Origin: Pseudomonas kermanshahensis
Lineage (GTDB): Bacteria > Pseudomonadota > Gammaproteobacteria > Pseudomonadales > Pseudomonadaceae
DNA: 64,000 nucleotides
Direction: 5' to 3'
Assembly (NCBI RefSeq): GCF_014269205.2
Contig: NZ_JABWRY020000001.1
Coordinates: 5,400,000-5,463,999 of the forward strand
Every line of letters starts with the position of its first letter. Positions within the stretch are counted from its first letter, which is position 1. The notes beneath the pieces were generated by a model. That model ran no database searches. It worked only from the letters and a program-made list of their open reading frames with translations, and was not told where the DNA came from. Positions 20,523-34,166 of the stretch are shown here, piece after piece. Position numbers and translations under genes: made by a program.

Positions 20523-20536
20523 TTTTGTATACAAAA
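20523..20536. promoter_or_regulatory. Perfect 14-bp palindrome upstream of hemE
   Basis: TTTTGTATACAAAA is a perfect palindrome 103 nt upstream of the hemE start. Its core TTGTATACAA resembles operators of GntR-family regulators. On the minus strand TTGCTTGATC follows directly and may include a -35 element. The regulator is unknown. Confidence 0.45.
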
Positions 20537-20572
20537 CGCTACAGCCTGGAGGAACCTGGGGCCGCTTCGCGG

Positions 20573-20647
20573 CCCTTTCGCGACACAAGGCCGCTCCTAC
20601 ACCGGAAACGCGATTCCCTGTAGGAGCGGCCTTGTGTCGCGAAAGGG
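20573..20647. repeat. REP pair (inverted), gltD-hemE gap
   Basis: Two 29-nt arms, 20573-20601 and 20619-20647, are exact inverted copies built around CGACACAAGGCCGCTCCTAC, separated by 17 nt. Flanking GGGGCCGCTTCGCGGCC and GGGCTGCGAAGCAGCCC add small stems. This is a BIME-like unit of the TGTCGCGAAAG class and may terminate or stabilise the gltBD mRNA. Confidence 0.85.
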
Positions 20648-20671
20648 CTGCGAAGCAGCCCCAGCATTCAA

Positions 20672-22093
<1,422 letters not shown>

Positions 22094-22118
22094 TCAAAAC
22101 CTCTTTACCGCAGTCGCA

Positions 22119-22209
22119 AGCTACAAGCCGCAAGCTGCAAGTCGATCACTTGGGTCCGGCAAACCTCGCACTGCGTTTACTCGCAGCTTGAGGCTTGCCA
22201 CTTGCAGCT
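22119..22209. repeat. Imperfect inverted repeat in the gltB-gltD gap
   Basis: Arm 22119-22141 (AGCTACAAGCCGCAAGCTGC...) and arm 22187-22209 (CTTGAGGCTTGCCACTTGCA...) are inverted copies with about five mismatches in 23. Both consist of AGCTxCAAG units. It differs from the REP class seen elsewhere in the window and could tune GltB:GltD stoichiometry through mRNA stability. Confidence 0.6.
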
Positions 22210-22213
22210 GTTG

Positions 22214-26659
<4,446 letters not shown>

Positions 26660-27031
26660 AGACACTTTCTCACCAGGTTCACCTCTCAACGGAGGCAAAT
26701 CTCTTTTTTAACAACCACTTACCATCCACGCCGATCAAACGCCAGCTTTTTTGCGGTGGTCATGGAAAACCATTGTTGCACAGCGACAGCGATGCCCACA
26801 AATTTTCATGTCTCACCATTGAAAATTTATGTCGCAAATTTGAATGTTTTTGCGCCATGCGCCGTGATAGCGGCTTGGCTCGAGTCTGAAGCGTTTCAGC
26901 CATGACTGCAAGAGAGGCTTGTGGCCGGCAGCCTGGGACAGAAAAGCCTGCCGCGCTCGGGCGCAGCAGGCTAGTCGAAAGCTAGAATTCGCTCAGCAAC
27001 TGGGCGGCGGGGTGGTGCCGCCCGGCAGGTA
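26660..27031. promoter_or_regulatory. 372-nt gltB leader/control region, with inverted repeat 26800-26828
   Basis: No gene is evident here. The main structure is a perfect inverted repeat, AAATTTTCA (26800-26808) and TGAAAATTT (26820-26828), separated by 11 nt and located 141 nt upstream of gltB; the spacing suits a LysR- or Lrp-type site. AT-rich DNA surrounds it. Near the damX end, GGGCGGC (27002-27008) pairs with GCCGCCC (27017-27023), a possible damX terminator without a T-run. Confidence 0.5.
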
Positions 27032-28657
27032 TCAGCGGGCCGTGGCCAGCTCTTGTTGGACGCTGGCGACGGTACGTGGCCAAGGTTTACCAGCCTGGAC
27101 CTTCGCTGGCAAGTTCTTGATTGCCGCAACCGCTGCGTCACGGTTGGCGAAGCTGCCGTAAGTCACGACATACAGCGGCTTGCCCTGCAGGTTTTTCTTG
27201 AAGTAGCGATAGTCGCCACCCTGGGCTTTGACGAAGGCCTGGGCCGAGGCTTCGGAGCTGGTGCCGAGGATCTGCACCACGTAATTGCCCGGTTTCTGGC
27301 CTGCATACCAGCCACCACCGCTGCTGCCGGTAGCCGCAGGCTTCTCGACAGGCTTGGCAGCTGGCTTGGCTGTGGCGACCTGGGTTGGCGCAGGCGCAGG
27401 CTTAGCAGGTGCAACCGGTTTTGCAGGCTGGGTTGCGACGGGCTTTGGCGCAGGCGCAACCGGCTGAACCGGTGCACTGGCAGTCGGCTTCGACAGCGTC
27501 GGTGCCGGGCCGGCAGGCACGCCTTGCGGCGGTGCGATGGTGGTCACGGTCGGCGGGTTGCCAGGCTGCAGCGCGGTATTGCCGGCCGGGCTGCCCTCTT
27601 CGCCATCCCCCATGCCAGCGGCCTGGGCCAATGGTTCGCGCATCACCGGCTGCGACTGCCCTACCAGCGGCAGTGGCATCGGCTGCGACGAGCCGGAGAA
27701 CTCGATGGCCGGGTTGCCATTATTGGCCTGGGCGGCGCCCGGCTGGCCTTCACCTAATGGCAATTGAGCCTGGGCAGCCGGCACCTCGGCAGGTGCCTTG
27801 TCGCCTTTCTTGGGCATGAGAACCGCGGCAGCAACGGCGACCACAACCACAGCGGACAGCGCGAGCACATGTTTCTTAGGCATTTTCAACCCCATGGATG
27901 GTCGCTTGGCCGTCGAACGGCTGGCGATCATGGCTTCGATCAAAGTGTCACGGGCGACCTGGTTGATTGTGCCAGGCCAACCGTCGGAGTGTTCATGGAT
28001 ATCGACGATCTGTTCGCGGGTGAACACCTCGATGCCCCGGCCGGCGCCATCCAGACGCTGCTCCAGGTACTCGCGGGTCTCCTCTTCGCTGTAGGGGGCG
28101 AGCTCGATAACGTGGAAACGCTCTTCCTCGATACTCAGCTCATCCAGCCCGGCGATCAGCGACGGCTCACCGAACAGGAACACGTGCGGGCGCCCTTCCG
28201 GAACACCCGCCGCCAGCTCCAGCAACGCTTGGAGTGCCGACTCGTCGAGTTGTTCCGCATCGTCCACCAGCAAATACACTTCCTGCCCGGTCAGCGCCAG
28301 TTGCACCACCTTCGACAGTATGGCCTGGACCTCAGGCTGGGCGACCTCAAGCGACTGCGCGACCTGGGCGAGCACCCTGGCCGCATCGCTGGCGCCACGG
28401 GCAGAAACCACGACGCTCTGCACCGATTGCTTGTTGGTACTGGCCACCAGGGCCTGGCGCAGCAAGGTCTTGCCGCTGCCCAGGGGGCCGGTGACCACCA
28501 GCATCAGCTGGCTGTAACGGGCCAGGTGATGCAGCTGGCCCAGCACAGGCTTGCGCTGTGCCGGGAAGAATTTGAAGCCGGGCACGCGGGGCGCGAACGG
28601 ATCGTGGCTCAACTGGTAATGGTCGAGAAAGGCCTCATCGGCATGCAAACTGGTCAT
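27032..28657 (-). CDS. damX: DamX-like AAA ATPase with SPOR domain
   Basis: The 541-residue protein has an N-terminal ExeA/AAA-type ATPase domain (Walker A GPLGSGKTLL near residue 57, Walker B VYLLVDDAEQLD). One membrane helix lies near residue 270 (HVLALSAVVVVAVAAAVLM), followed by a Pro/Ala-rich periplasmic linker of about 170 residues and a C-terminal SPOR domain (YVVQILGTSSEASAQAFVKA). SPOR domains bind denuded glycan strands at the septum. E. coli DamX has the same layout and also follows aroB. It starts 15 nt after aroB. Confidence 0.9.
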   Translation of the reverse strand: MTSLHADEAFLDHYQLSHDPFAPRVPGFKFFPAQRKPVLGQLHHLARYSQLMLVVTGPLGSGKTLLRQALVASTNKQSVQSVVVSARGASDAARVLAQVAQSLEVAQPEVQAILSKVVQLALTGQEVYLLVDDAEQLDESALQALLELAAGVPEGRPHVFLFGEPSLIAGLDELSIEEERFHVIELAPYSEEETREYLEQRLDGAGRGIEVFTREQIVDIHEHSDGWPGTINQVARDTLIEAMIASRSTAKRPSMGLKMPKKHVLALSAVVVVAVAAAVLMPKKGDKAPAEVPAAQAQLPLGEGQPGAAQANNGNPAIEFSGSSQPMPLPLVGQSQPVMREPLAQAAGMGDGEEGSPAGNTALQPGNPPTVTTIAPPQGVPAGPAPTLSKPTASAPVQPVAPAPKPVATQPAKPVAPAKPAPAPTQVATAKPAAKPVEKPAATGSSGGGWYAGQKPGNYVVQILGTSSEASAQAFVKAQGGDYRYFKKNLQGKPLYVVTYGSFANRDAAVAAIKNLPAKVQAGKPWPRTVASVQQELATAR

Positions 28658-28672
28658 TGCGCTGTCACAACC

Positions 28673-29770
28673 TCAAAGCTGGGCCACGATCGCGCGGTAA
28701 TCCGCCGACAGCGTGGCCTGAAGAATCTCTTTCGGATAGTCGTCGGTGATCACGGCCTCGCCCATCTGGCGCAACAGCACCAGACGCAGACGCCCGTCGA
28801 GCACCTTCTTGTCGACCGCCATGTGCTCCATGAAATGCGCCGGGGTCATTTCCTGTGGTGGCACCACCGGCAAACCTGCATCCTGCAACAGGCGGATTCC
28901 GCGATCGCGCTCGGCCTGGTCGATCCAGCCGAGCCGCATGGACATTTCCAGGGCCATCACCGTGCCCGCCGACACGGCTTCGCCGTGCAGCCAGACGCCG
29001 TAGCCCATATGGGTTTCGATGGCATGGCCGAAGGTATGCCCAAGGTTCAGGGTCGCCCGCACGCCGGATTCGCGCTCATCGGCACCGACCACCGCAGCCT
29101 TGGCTGCGCAGGAACGGCGGATGGCTTCGGTCAGGGCCGTGGAGTCCAAGGCACGCAGGGCCTTCATATTGTCCTCGAGCCAAGCGAGGAACGGCTTGTC
29201 GCAGATCAGGCCGTACTTGATCACTTCAGCCAAGCCTGCGGACAGCTCACGCGCCGGCAGGGTCTTGAGGCTGGTGGTGTCGATCAGCACCGCATTGGGC
29301 TGATAAAAGGCACCGACCATGTTCTTGCCAAGCGGGTGGTTGATGCCGGTCTTGCCGCCGACCGAGGAGTCGACCTGGGATAACAGGGTGGTCGGCACCT
29401 GGATGAAATCGACGCCGCGCTGGTAGCAGGCAGCGGCAAAGCCGGCCATGTCGCCGATCACGCCGCCCCCAAGGGCCACCACGGTGGTGCGACGGTCGTG
29501 CCGGGCAGTGAGCAGGCCATCGAAGATCAATTGCAGCGTTTCCCAGTTCTTGTGGGCTTCGCCGTCAGGCAACACCACGGGCAGCACCGAATAGGCACCC
29601 AGGGTCTTGGCCAGGCGTTCGAGGTACAGAGGCGCGACGGTTTCGTTGGAAACGATGGCGACCTGCCGCCCGGCAATGTGCGGCGCCAGCAACTCGGGCT
29701 GGTCCAGCAGGCCTTCGCCAATGTAGATCGGGTAGCTACGCTCGCCCAGGTCGACCTTTAGTGTCTGCAT
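28673..29770 (-). CDS. aroB: 3-dehydroquinate synthase
   Basis: AroB converts DAHP to 3-dehydroquinate, the second shikimate-pathway step, using NAD and a metal ion. The 365-residue protein shows the NAD-binding [16 protein letters not shown], the substrate loop [19 protein letters not shown], and metal-binding residues in LAEVIKYG and [11 protein letters not shown]. The ATG at 29770 gives the canonical [15 protein letters not shown]. It lies 96 nt after aroK. Confidence 0.97.
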   Translation of the reverse strand: MQTLKVDLGERSYPIYIGEGLLDQPELLAPHIAGRQVAIVSNETVAPLYLERLAKTLGAYSVLPVVLPDGEAHKNWETLQLIFDGLLTARHDRRTTVVALGGGVIGDMAGFAAACYQRGVDFIQVPTTLLSQVDSSVGGKTGINHPLGKNMVGAFYQPNAVLIDTTSLKTLPARELSAGLAEVIKYGLICDKPFLAWLEDNMKALRALDSTALTEAIRRSCAAKAAVVGADERESGVRATLNLGHTFGHAIETHMGYGVWLHGEAVSAGTVMALEMSMRLGWIDQAERDRGIRLLQDAGLPVVPPQEMTPAHFMEHMAVDKKVLDGRLRLVLLRQMGEAVITDDYPKEILQATLSADYRAIVAQL

Positions 29771-29866
29771 GTATCCCCACAATGTACTTGGGCGCGGCGC
29801 CGCTTGGGCGACGCACGCGGTAAGTTGAACCTCGCCTCGGCGCTGGAGGCCGAGAATAGTCCCGGC

Positions 29867-30385
29867 TTATCGGGGCGGCAACTGCTGCAAGCGTTCGAGA
29901 ATATCGATCACCACCATGCGCGGTGGCCGCTCGTCGGTTTCAACGACCACGTCGGCGATCTCGCGGTAGAGCGGATCACGCGCTTCGAGCAGGGCGCGAA
30001 GGGTCGCTTCCGGGTTGGCGGTACGCAACAGGGGGCGATTGCGATCACGTGCGGTGCGACCGACCTGCTGCTCCACCGAAGCATGCAGGTAGATCACCCG
30101 GCCGCCCTGGCGCAACGCCTGTCGGTTGGCATCGCGCATTACCGCGCCACCGCCGGTGGCCAGGACTACGCCGTCGAGCCCGCAGAGCTCGGCGATCATC
30201 GCCTGCTCACGGTCACGGAAGCCCGGCTCGCCTTCCTTGTCGAAGATCCACGGGATGTTGGCGCCGCATCGCAGTTCGATTTCCTTGTCGGAATCTTTGA
30301 ACAGCAGGCGCAGCTCTTTGGCCAATAGGCGTCCAATGGTGCTTTTACCAGCGCCCATTGGCCCCACAAGTATCAAATTTCGCAC
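29867..30385 (-). CDS. aroK: Shikimate kinase
   Basis: The 172-residue enzyme phosphorylates shikimate at O3. The Walker A motif is [15 protein letters not shown] (residues 8-22); the shikimate-binding Asp is in FKDSDKEIE, and GGGAVM and the lid Arg region follow. It starts 4 nt after pilQ, so it is likely expressed with the pil genes and aroB, the order also seen in enterobacteria. Confidence 0.96.
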   Translation of the reverse strand: MRNLILVGPMGAGKSTIGRLLAKELRLLFKDSDKEIELRCGANIPWIFDKEGEPGFRDREQAMIAELCGLDGVVLATGGGAVMRDANRQALRQGGRVIYLHASVEQQVGRTARDRNRPLLRTANPEATLRALLEARDPLYREIADVVVETDERPPRMVVIDILERLQQLPPR

Positions 30386-30389
30386 AGAA

Positions 30390-31655
30390 TCAACGACTCA
30401 CAGCAATCGCCTGGTCACTCATGATACGCGGAGTCAGGAAGACCAGCAGCTCGGATTTTTTCTCTTGTAATACATCGCGTCGAAACAGCCGCCCAACATA
30501 CGGCAGATCGCCGAAAAATGGCACCTTGTCGACCACATTGTTTTGCGTGGTCGAGTAGACGCCACCGATAACGATCGTTTCGCCGTCCGCCACGCGAACC
30601 TTGGCATTGACCTCGTTCTTGCGGATCGGCGGTACGTTGTTCAAGGCATTGACGTAATCAGGCTCGTCCTTGGTCACCCTGACCGTCATGATGACCTTGT
30701 TGTCCGGGGTAATCTGCGGGGTGACTTCAAGCGACAGGGACGCTTCGCGAAACGACACGGACGTGGCGCCACTCTTGCTGGTTTCCTGGTAGGGCACCTC
30801 GGTACCTTTGAGGATCCTGGCCGTTTCCTTGTCGGCCGTGACCACCTTGGGCTGCGAGATGATTTCGCCATTGCCGCTCTTTTCCATGGCGCTGAGTTCA
30901 AGGTCTAGCAAGATGCCGCCACGCAGCAGGCCCAGGCCGACGCTGGAGCCGGCACGCTCCACCCCAAGGTCGACGAACAGCTCCTTGCCTGGCCTTACGT
31001 TCTCACCGTACAAGGGCCCACCCCAACGCACCCCAAGGCTCTTTTCGTAATCGACATTGGCCTCGACGATGCGTGCCTCGATCGCCACCTGACGCACCGG
31101 CACATCCAGCTGCGCCACCAGGTGGCGCAGCTCGGCAAGGCGGTCAGCGGGCTGGTAGGCCACCAGGGTATTGGTGCGCGCATCAACGCTCAAACTGCCT
31201 CGCCCAGTGAGGATGCCGTCGTCTGCCAGGGTTGCCAGCAACAGCTCTGCGAGCTCGGAGGCTACGGCATGGTGGATCGGCATCAGTTCACGCTGCAGCG
31301 GTTGCAATTGCGCATCCAGCGCCTGGCCTAGTCGGGCGTCGAGTGATTGCCCAGCAAGCTCCGCCGCCGGCGCCACCAGCAGCACATTGCCCTCTTCACG
31401 CCGGGCCAGGCCCTTGCTGCGCAGCACCAAATCCAGCGCCTGCTCCCAGGGCACATCCTGAAGCCGCAAGGTGATATTGCCCTGCACCGAATCGCTGGCA
31501 ACCAGGTTCACGCCGGCATGGTCTGCCAGCACCTGCAATACGGCGCGCACCTGCACATCCTGAAAGTTCAGCGACAGTGGCTCACCCCGAGTGGGGGCTG
31601 CCGTCGCCAGCGGGATCGACAAGACGAACGCCGCCGCTATCCATAGCCTTTTCAT
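30390..31655 (-). CDS. pilQ: Short PilQ/HofQ-type secretin
   Basis: The 421-residue protein has a signal peptide ([21 protein letters not shown]), a secretin N0/STN domain ([20 protein letters not shown]), an N1 domain, and the secretin core ([18 protein letters not shown] through [12 protein letters not shown]). Pilus PilQ proteins are ~700 residues with N-terminal AMIN domains; these are absent, so size and layout match E. coli HofQ (412 residues). It likely forms the outer-membrane pore for a pilus or DNA-uptake machine. The ATG at 31655 overlaps the preceding gene by 74 nt. Confidence 0.88.
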   Translation of the reverse strand: MKRLWIAAAFVLSIPLATAAPTRGEPLSLNFQDVQVRAVLQVLADHAGVNLVASDSVQGNITLRLQDVPWEQALDLVLRSKGLARREEGNVLLVAPAAELAGQSLDARLGQALDAQLQPLQRELMPIHHAVASELAELLLATLADDGILTGRGSLSVDARTNTLVAYQPADRLAELRHLVAQLDVPVRQVAIEARIVEANVDYEKSLGVRWGGPLYGENVRPGKELFVDLGVERAGSSVGLGLLRGGILLDLELSAMEKSGNGEIISQPKVVTADKETARILKGTEVPYQETSKSGATSVSFREASLSLEVTPQITPDNKVIMTVRVTKDEPDYVNALNNVPPIRKNEVNAKVRVADGETIVIGGVYSTTQNNVVDKVPFFGDLPYVGRLFRRDVLQEKKSELLVFLTPRIMSDQAIAVSR

Positions 31656-32595
31656 CCTTGTCCATGACCTCCTGGTCCAGGGGTTTTCGGAGGGTGAGTA
31701 CGGCTGTGCGCTCATGCCACTCACGCGCCACGAACCACCGCTCGCGCACGTCGACCCGCTGCTCGTCGATGTGCACCACAACACCCTCATCGCGCCCGAG
31801 CCGATCGCCCAGGCGCACGCGATACAACTGGCCTGCAGACAACAACAGCGCTTCATGCGCGCCGCCTTGCGCCAGGCTCCCGACCATTTCCAGCTGCGCC
31901 AAGGGCACACGGCCCAATTCGCCAGGTGCCACGTTCGCCGGGGCTGCGGAGAACGGATCGACCAATGGCGGCACGGGCGCTGCCCGAGCGGGCAAATCTG
32001 CCAACGACGCAACGGCCGGCGTCGTAGCATCGGCATGATGCGCGTGAACCCTCAGACGAACGCGCAACAATCCAGGCCGCCCATCGACTTCGTTCATGCT
32101 CAGGTCACTCACGCGCAGCAGCCGCAGCTGCCCAAGCCATTCATCCAACCACAGGCGCAGTGCTGCATACCGGCCCACCACCTGAACATCGAGGGGGATG
32201 GTTCGGTAGTGCGCCTGCTCCACCGCCTCATGCACATCGAGCCGCTCGAACAGCAGGCCAAATTCATGCCCTGAGGCGGCAAGCGAATCGAGCAGGTCAC
32301 TCATGCCCTCGCCAGCGGCGAGACGCCACCGGGCAACGTGCAGCGCCTGCTGTGTGGCGGCCAGCGCAGCGCGCATGCGTGCCAGCTCCCGCACTTGGGC
32401 TGCCTTGGCCGAATGTTCCTCGCTCAACTGCTCATACTGTGCATTCACTTGCCCTTGGGCGTGCCGCAACTCCGGCAGGCGTAGCCCACACCCCAGCGCC
32501 AGTACCAACACACCCAGACCGACTGAAGCGCCCCACCTGAAGCGAGCGGAACGTTCGGCCATGCCTTGCCAGCTCACCCACCAGGCTGCATTCAC
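31582..32595 (-). CDS. PilO-PilP fusion protein
   Basis: The 337-residue protein combines two normally separate alignment-subcomplex proteins. Residues 1-200 are PilO/HofO-like: a short cytoplasmic start, a membrane helix (GASVGLGVLVLALGCGL), a coiled coil, and a ferredoxin-like domain. Residues from about 225 match PilP: a DPF motif (VDPFSAAP), the family core PLAQLEMVGSLAQGG, and YRVRLGDRLGRDEGVVVHIDE. No stop or start separates them, and no lipobox Cys precedes the PilP part. The GTG at 32595 overlaps the pilN stop (GTGA). Confidence 0.8.
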   Translation of the reverse strand: MNAAWWVSWQGMAERSARFRWGASVGLGVLVLALGCGLRLPELRHAQGQVNAQYEQLSEEHSAKAAQVRELARMRAALAATQQALHVARWRLAAGEGMSDLLDSLAASGHEFGLLFERLDVHEAVEQAHYRTIPLDVQVVGRYAALRLWLDEWLGQLRLLRVSDLSMNEVDGRPGLLRVRLRVHAHHADATTPAVASLADLPARAAPVPPLVDPFSAAPANVAPGELGRVPLAQLEMVGSLAQGGAHEALLLSAGQLYRVRLGDRLGRDEGVVVHIDEQRVDVRERWFVAREWHERTAVLTLRKPLDQEVMDKDEKAMDSGGVRLVDPAGDGSPHSG

Positions 32596-33128
32596 GACCA
32601 AAACGCCGACACACGCGCTGCCAGGACAAACTCTTCGCCCGAAGGCAGGTGCTTCACACGCTTGAGCTCCAGGCCTTGCAGTACCGCGGACCGCTCAAGG
32701 TCGCGTATGAACTGAGCGACCACGGCACCGGACGCGGCCTGGCCGGTCACCTGCAAACGGCCGCCTACCAACGTGAGTTCAGTGAGCTGCAGACCAGCAG
32801 GCAATGCGGCCTCCAGGTCGCTAAGCAACGCGGGGAATACACCTTGATCGGCACGCAGGCTGGCCAACACCGCAGCGTGTGCCTGGGCAGCATCGTGGGC
32901 GGCACGCACTTCAGCGTGCTGCTCCAACTGTTCATCCAGCAGCGCAATGGCGGAGTGACGGCTAACAGTGTTCAACCCTTGCTGCTGCGCACGTTGGCGT
33001 GCCAGTTGATCGATCAGCATCACGGCGCACAGGGCCAGCGCCGCACTGCCAAGCAACATCCACTGAAAGCGCCGAAGCATCGACCGGCGCTGCCGCTCGC
33101 GCCAGGGCAAAAGGTTCAGACGCATCAT
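32592..33128 (-). CDS. pilN: Type IV pilus/HofN-like assembly protein PilN
   Basis: The 178-residue protein begins MMRLNLLPWRERQRRSMLRR; the INLLPWRE-like motif is the PilN segment that binds PilM. A membrane helix follows (MLLGSAALALCAVMLIDQL), then a coiled coil and a ferredoxin-like periplasmic domain. The ATG overlaps the pilM stop as ATGA. Confidence 0.88.
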   Translation of the reverse strand: MMRLNLLPWRERQRRSMLRRFQWMLLGSAALALCAVMLIDQLARQRAQQQGLNTVSRHSAIALLDEQLEQHAEVRAAHDAAQAHAAVLASLRADQGVFPALLSDLEAALPAGLQLTELTLVGGRLQVTGQAASGAVVAQFIRDLERSAVLQGLELKRVKHLPSGEEFVLAARVSAFWS

Positions 33129-33988
33129 GGCTGCATGCCTCCGAGCGCCAAGGCGCATGCCAAGAGCATCTCGCCCCCACCAGGCTCCAACCCGGCAATA
33201 GAAGGCAGGGGCCGGCAGGGTAGTTTCACCTCTGCACTCAGGTTATCCAGCCACGCTTGCTCGATCGGTGAACTGCCGGCGACCAGCACGCATTCCAGTT
33301 GACTGTCGTCGCCCAAAAGCGCCGGCCATTGGCCAAGTGCTTGGCCAAGGTGCACTTCGCGGCGCTGCGCGGGCATGCCCTGCCGCCAACAATGCAGCGT
33401 CGCGCCTTGCGCTTCGATGCGCAGCAATGCCGAACCCGCAAGCGCGCCCTGCGGCAACATCCGCTGCAACGCGATACTGTCGACCTCCATCGCCTCAGCC
33501 TGCAGTCCGGCTGCATCAAGCAGGGCTTCAACGGGCTCCAGCGCACGCTGGCGACAGGCAGCCACCATGACCTCCTGGCAATCGGCCTGGGCCTCGGAGG
33601 CCCCGAGCAACTGAAAGTCCAGCGCCAGATCATCAAGCGGAAATGGAAACAGGCGATCCGCATCAGCCAGCAACTGGGCTTCGATATCGGCTTCACTCAG
33701 GCCCGTCGGCAGTTGGCACACCTTGCAGATCACCTGATTTGCCGGCAGCGCCACCGCAACGCGCCGCTGCCGACTGCCGCTGCGCCTGCAGGCACGGCGC
33801 AACGCAGCCACTAGCCGGGCAGGGTCGCTCGCCCAATCAGCCCCACTGTACGGTTCATACGGCTCGTGCGCCCAGGCCGCGACCTGGCAACGCCCCTTGC
33901 GTCGCTGCAGCTGCACAATCCGAACGGAGTCGGGGGCAATTTCCACCCCCAAGAGTGAACCGGCATCCATGCCGAAACGTCCAAGCAT
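33125..33988 (-). CDS. pilM: Type IV pilus/HofM-like actin-fold protein PilM
   Basis: The 287-residue protein starts MLGRFGMDAGSLLGVEIAPDSVRIVQL, the first phosphate-binding loop of an actin-like fold, and lacks membrane segments. It binds PilN at the cytoplasmic face. Pilus PilM proteins are ~350 residues, so this one is short and closer to HofM (259). The start has AAGGAG at a good distance. It is divergent from ponA, as hofM is from mrcA in E. coli. Confidence 0.87.
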   Translation of the reverse strand: MLGRFGMDAGSLLGVEIAPDSVRIVQLQRRKGRCQVAAWAHEPYEPYSGADWASDPARLVAALRRACRRSGSRQRRVAVALPANQVICKVCQLPTGLSEADIEAQLLADADRLFPFPLDDLALDFQLLGASEAQADCQEVMVAACRQRALEPVEALLDAAGLQAEAMEVDSIALQRMLPQGALAGSALLRIEAQGATLHCWRQGMPAQRREVHLGQALGQWPALLGDDSQLECVLVAGSSPIEQAWLDNLSAEVKLPCRPLPSIAGLEPGGGEMLLACALALGGMQP

Positions 33989-34095
33989 CGCTGCTCCTTT
34001 GCTGTATGCCGCAAACCCGCGTCAGCGCTAGGCCCCAGCGGCCAAACGGTTCGACGGGCCACCTGGCCGGTCACCCGGCAAGGCGAAAAAATGCT

Positions 34096-34101
34096 TATAA
34101 T
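34096..34101 (+). promoter_or_regulatory. ponA: Predicted -10 box of ponA
   Basis: A perfect TATAAT lies 66 nt upstream of the proposed TTG start of ponA. The -35 region (around 34073-34078) is weak. Confidence 0.4.
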
Positions 34102-34166
34102 GCCCAGCGTTTTTGGTCCGCCGGACCCGTACGCAATTCACTTATCAACCTGGACGCCCAAAAGCC

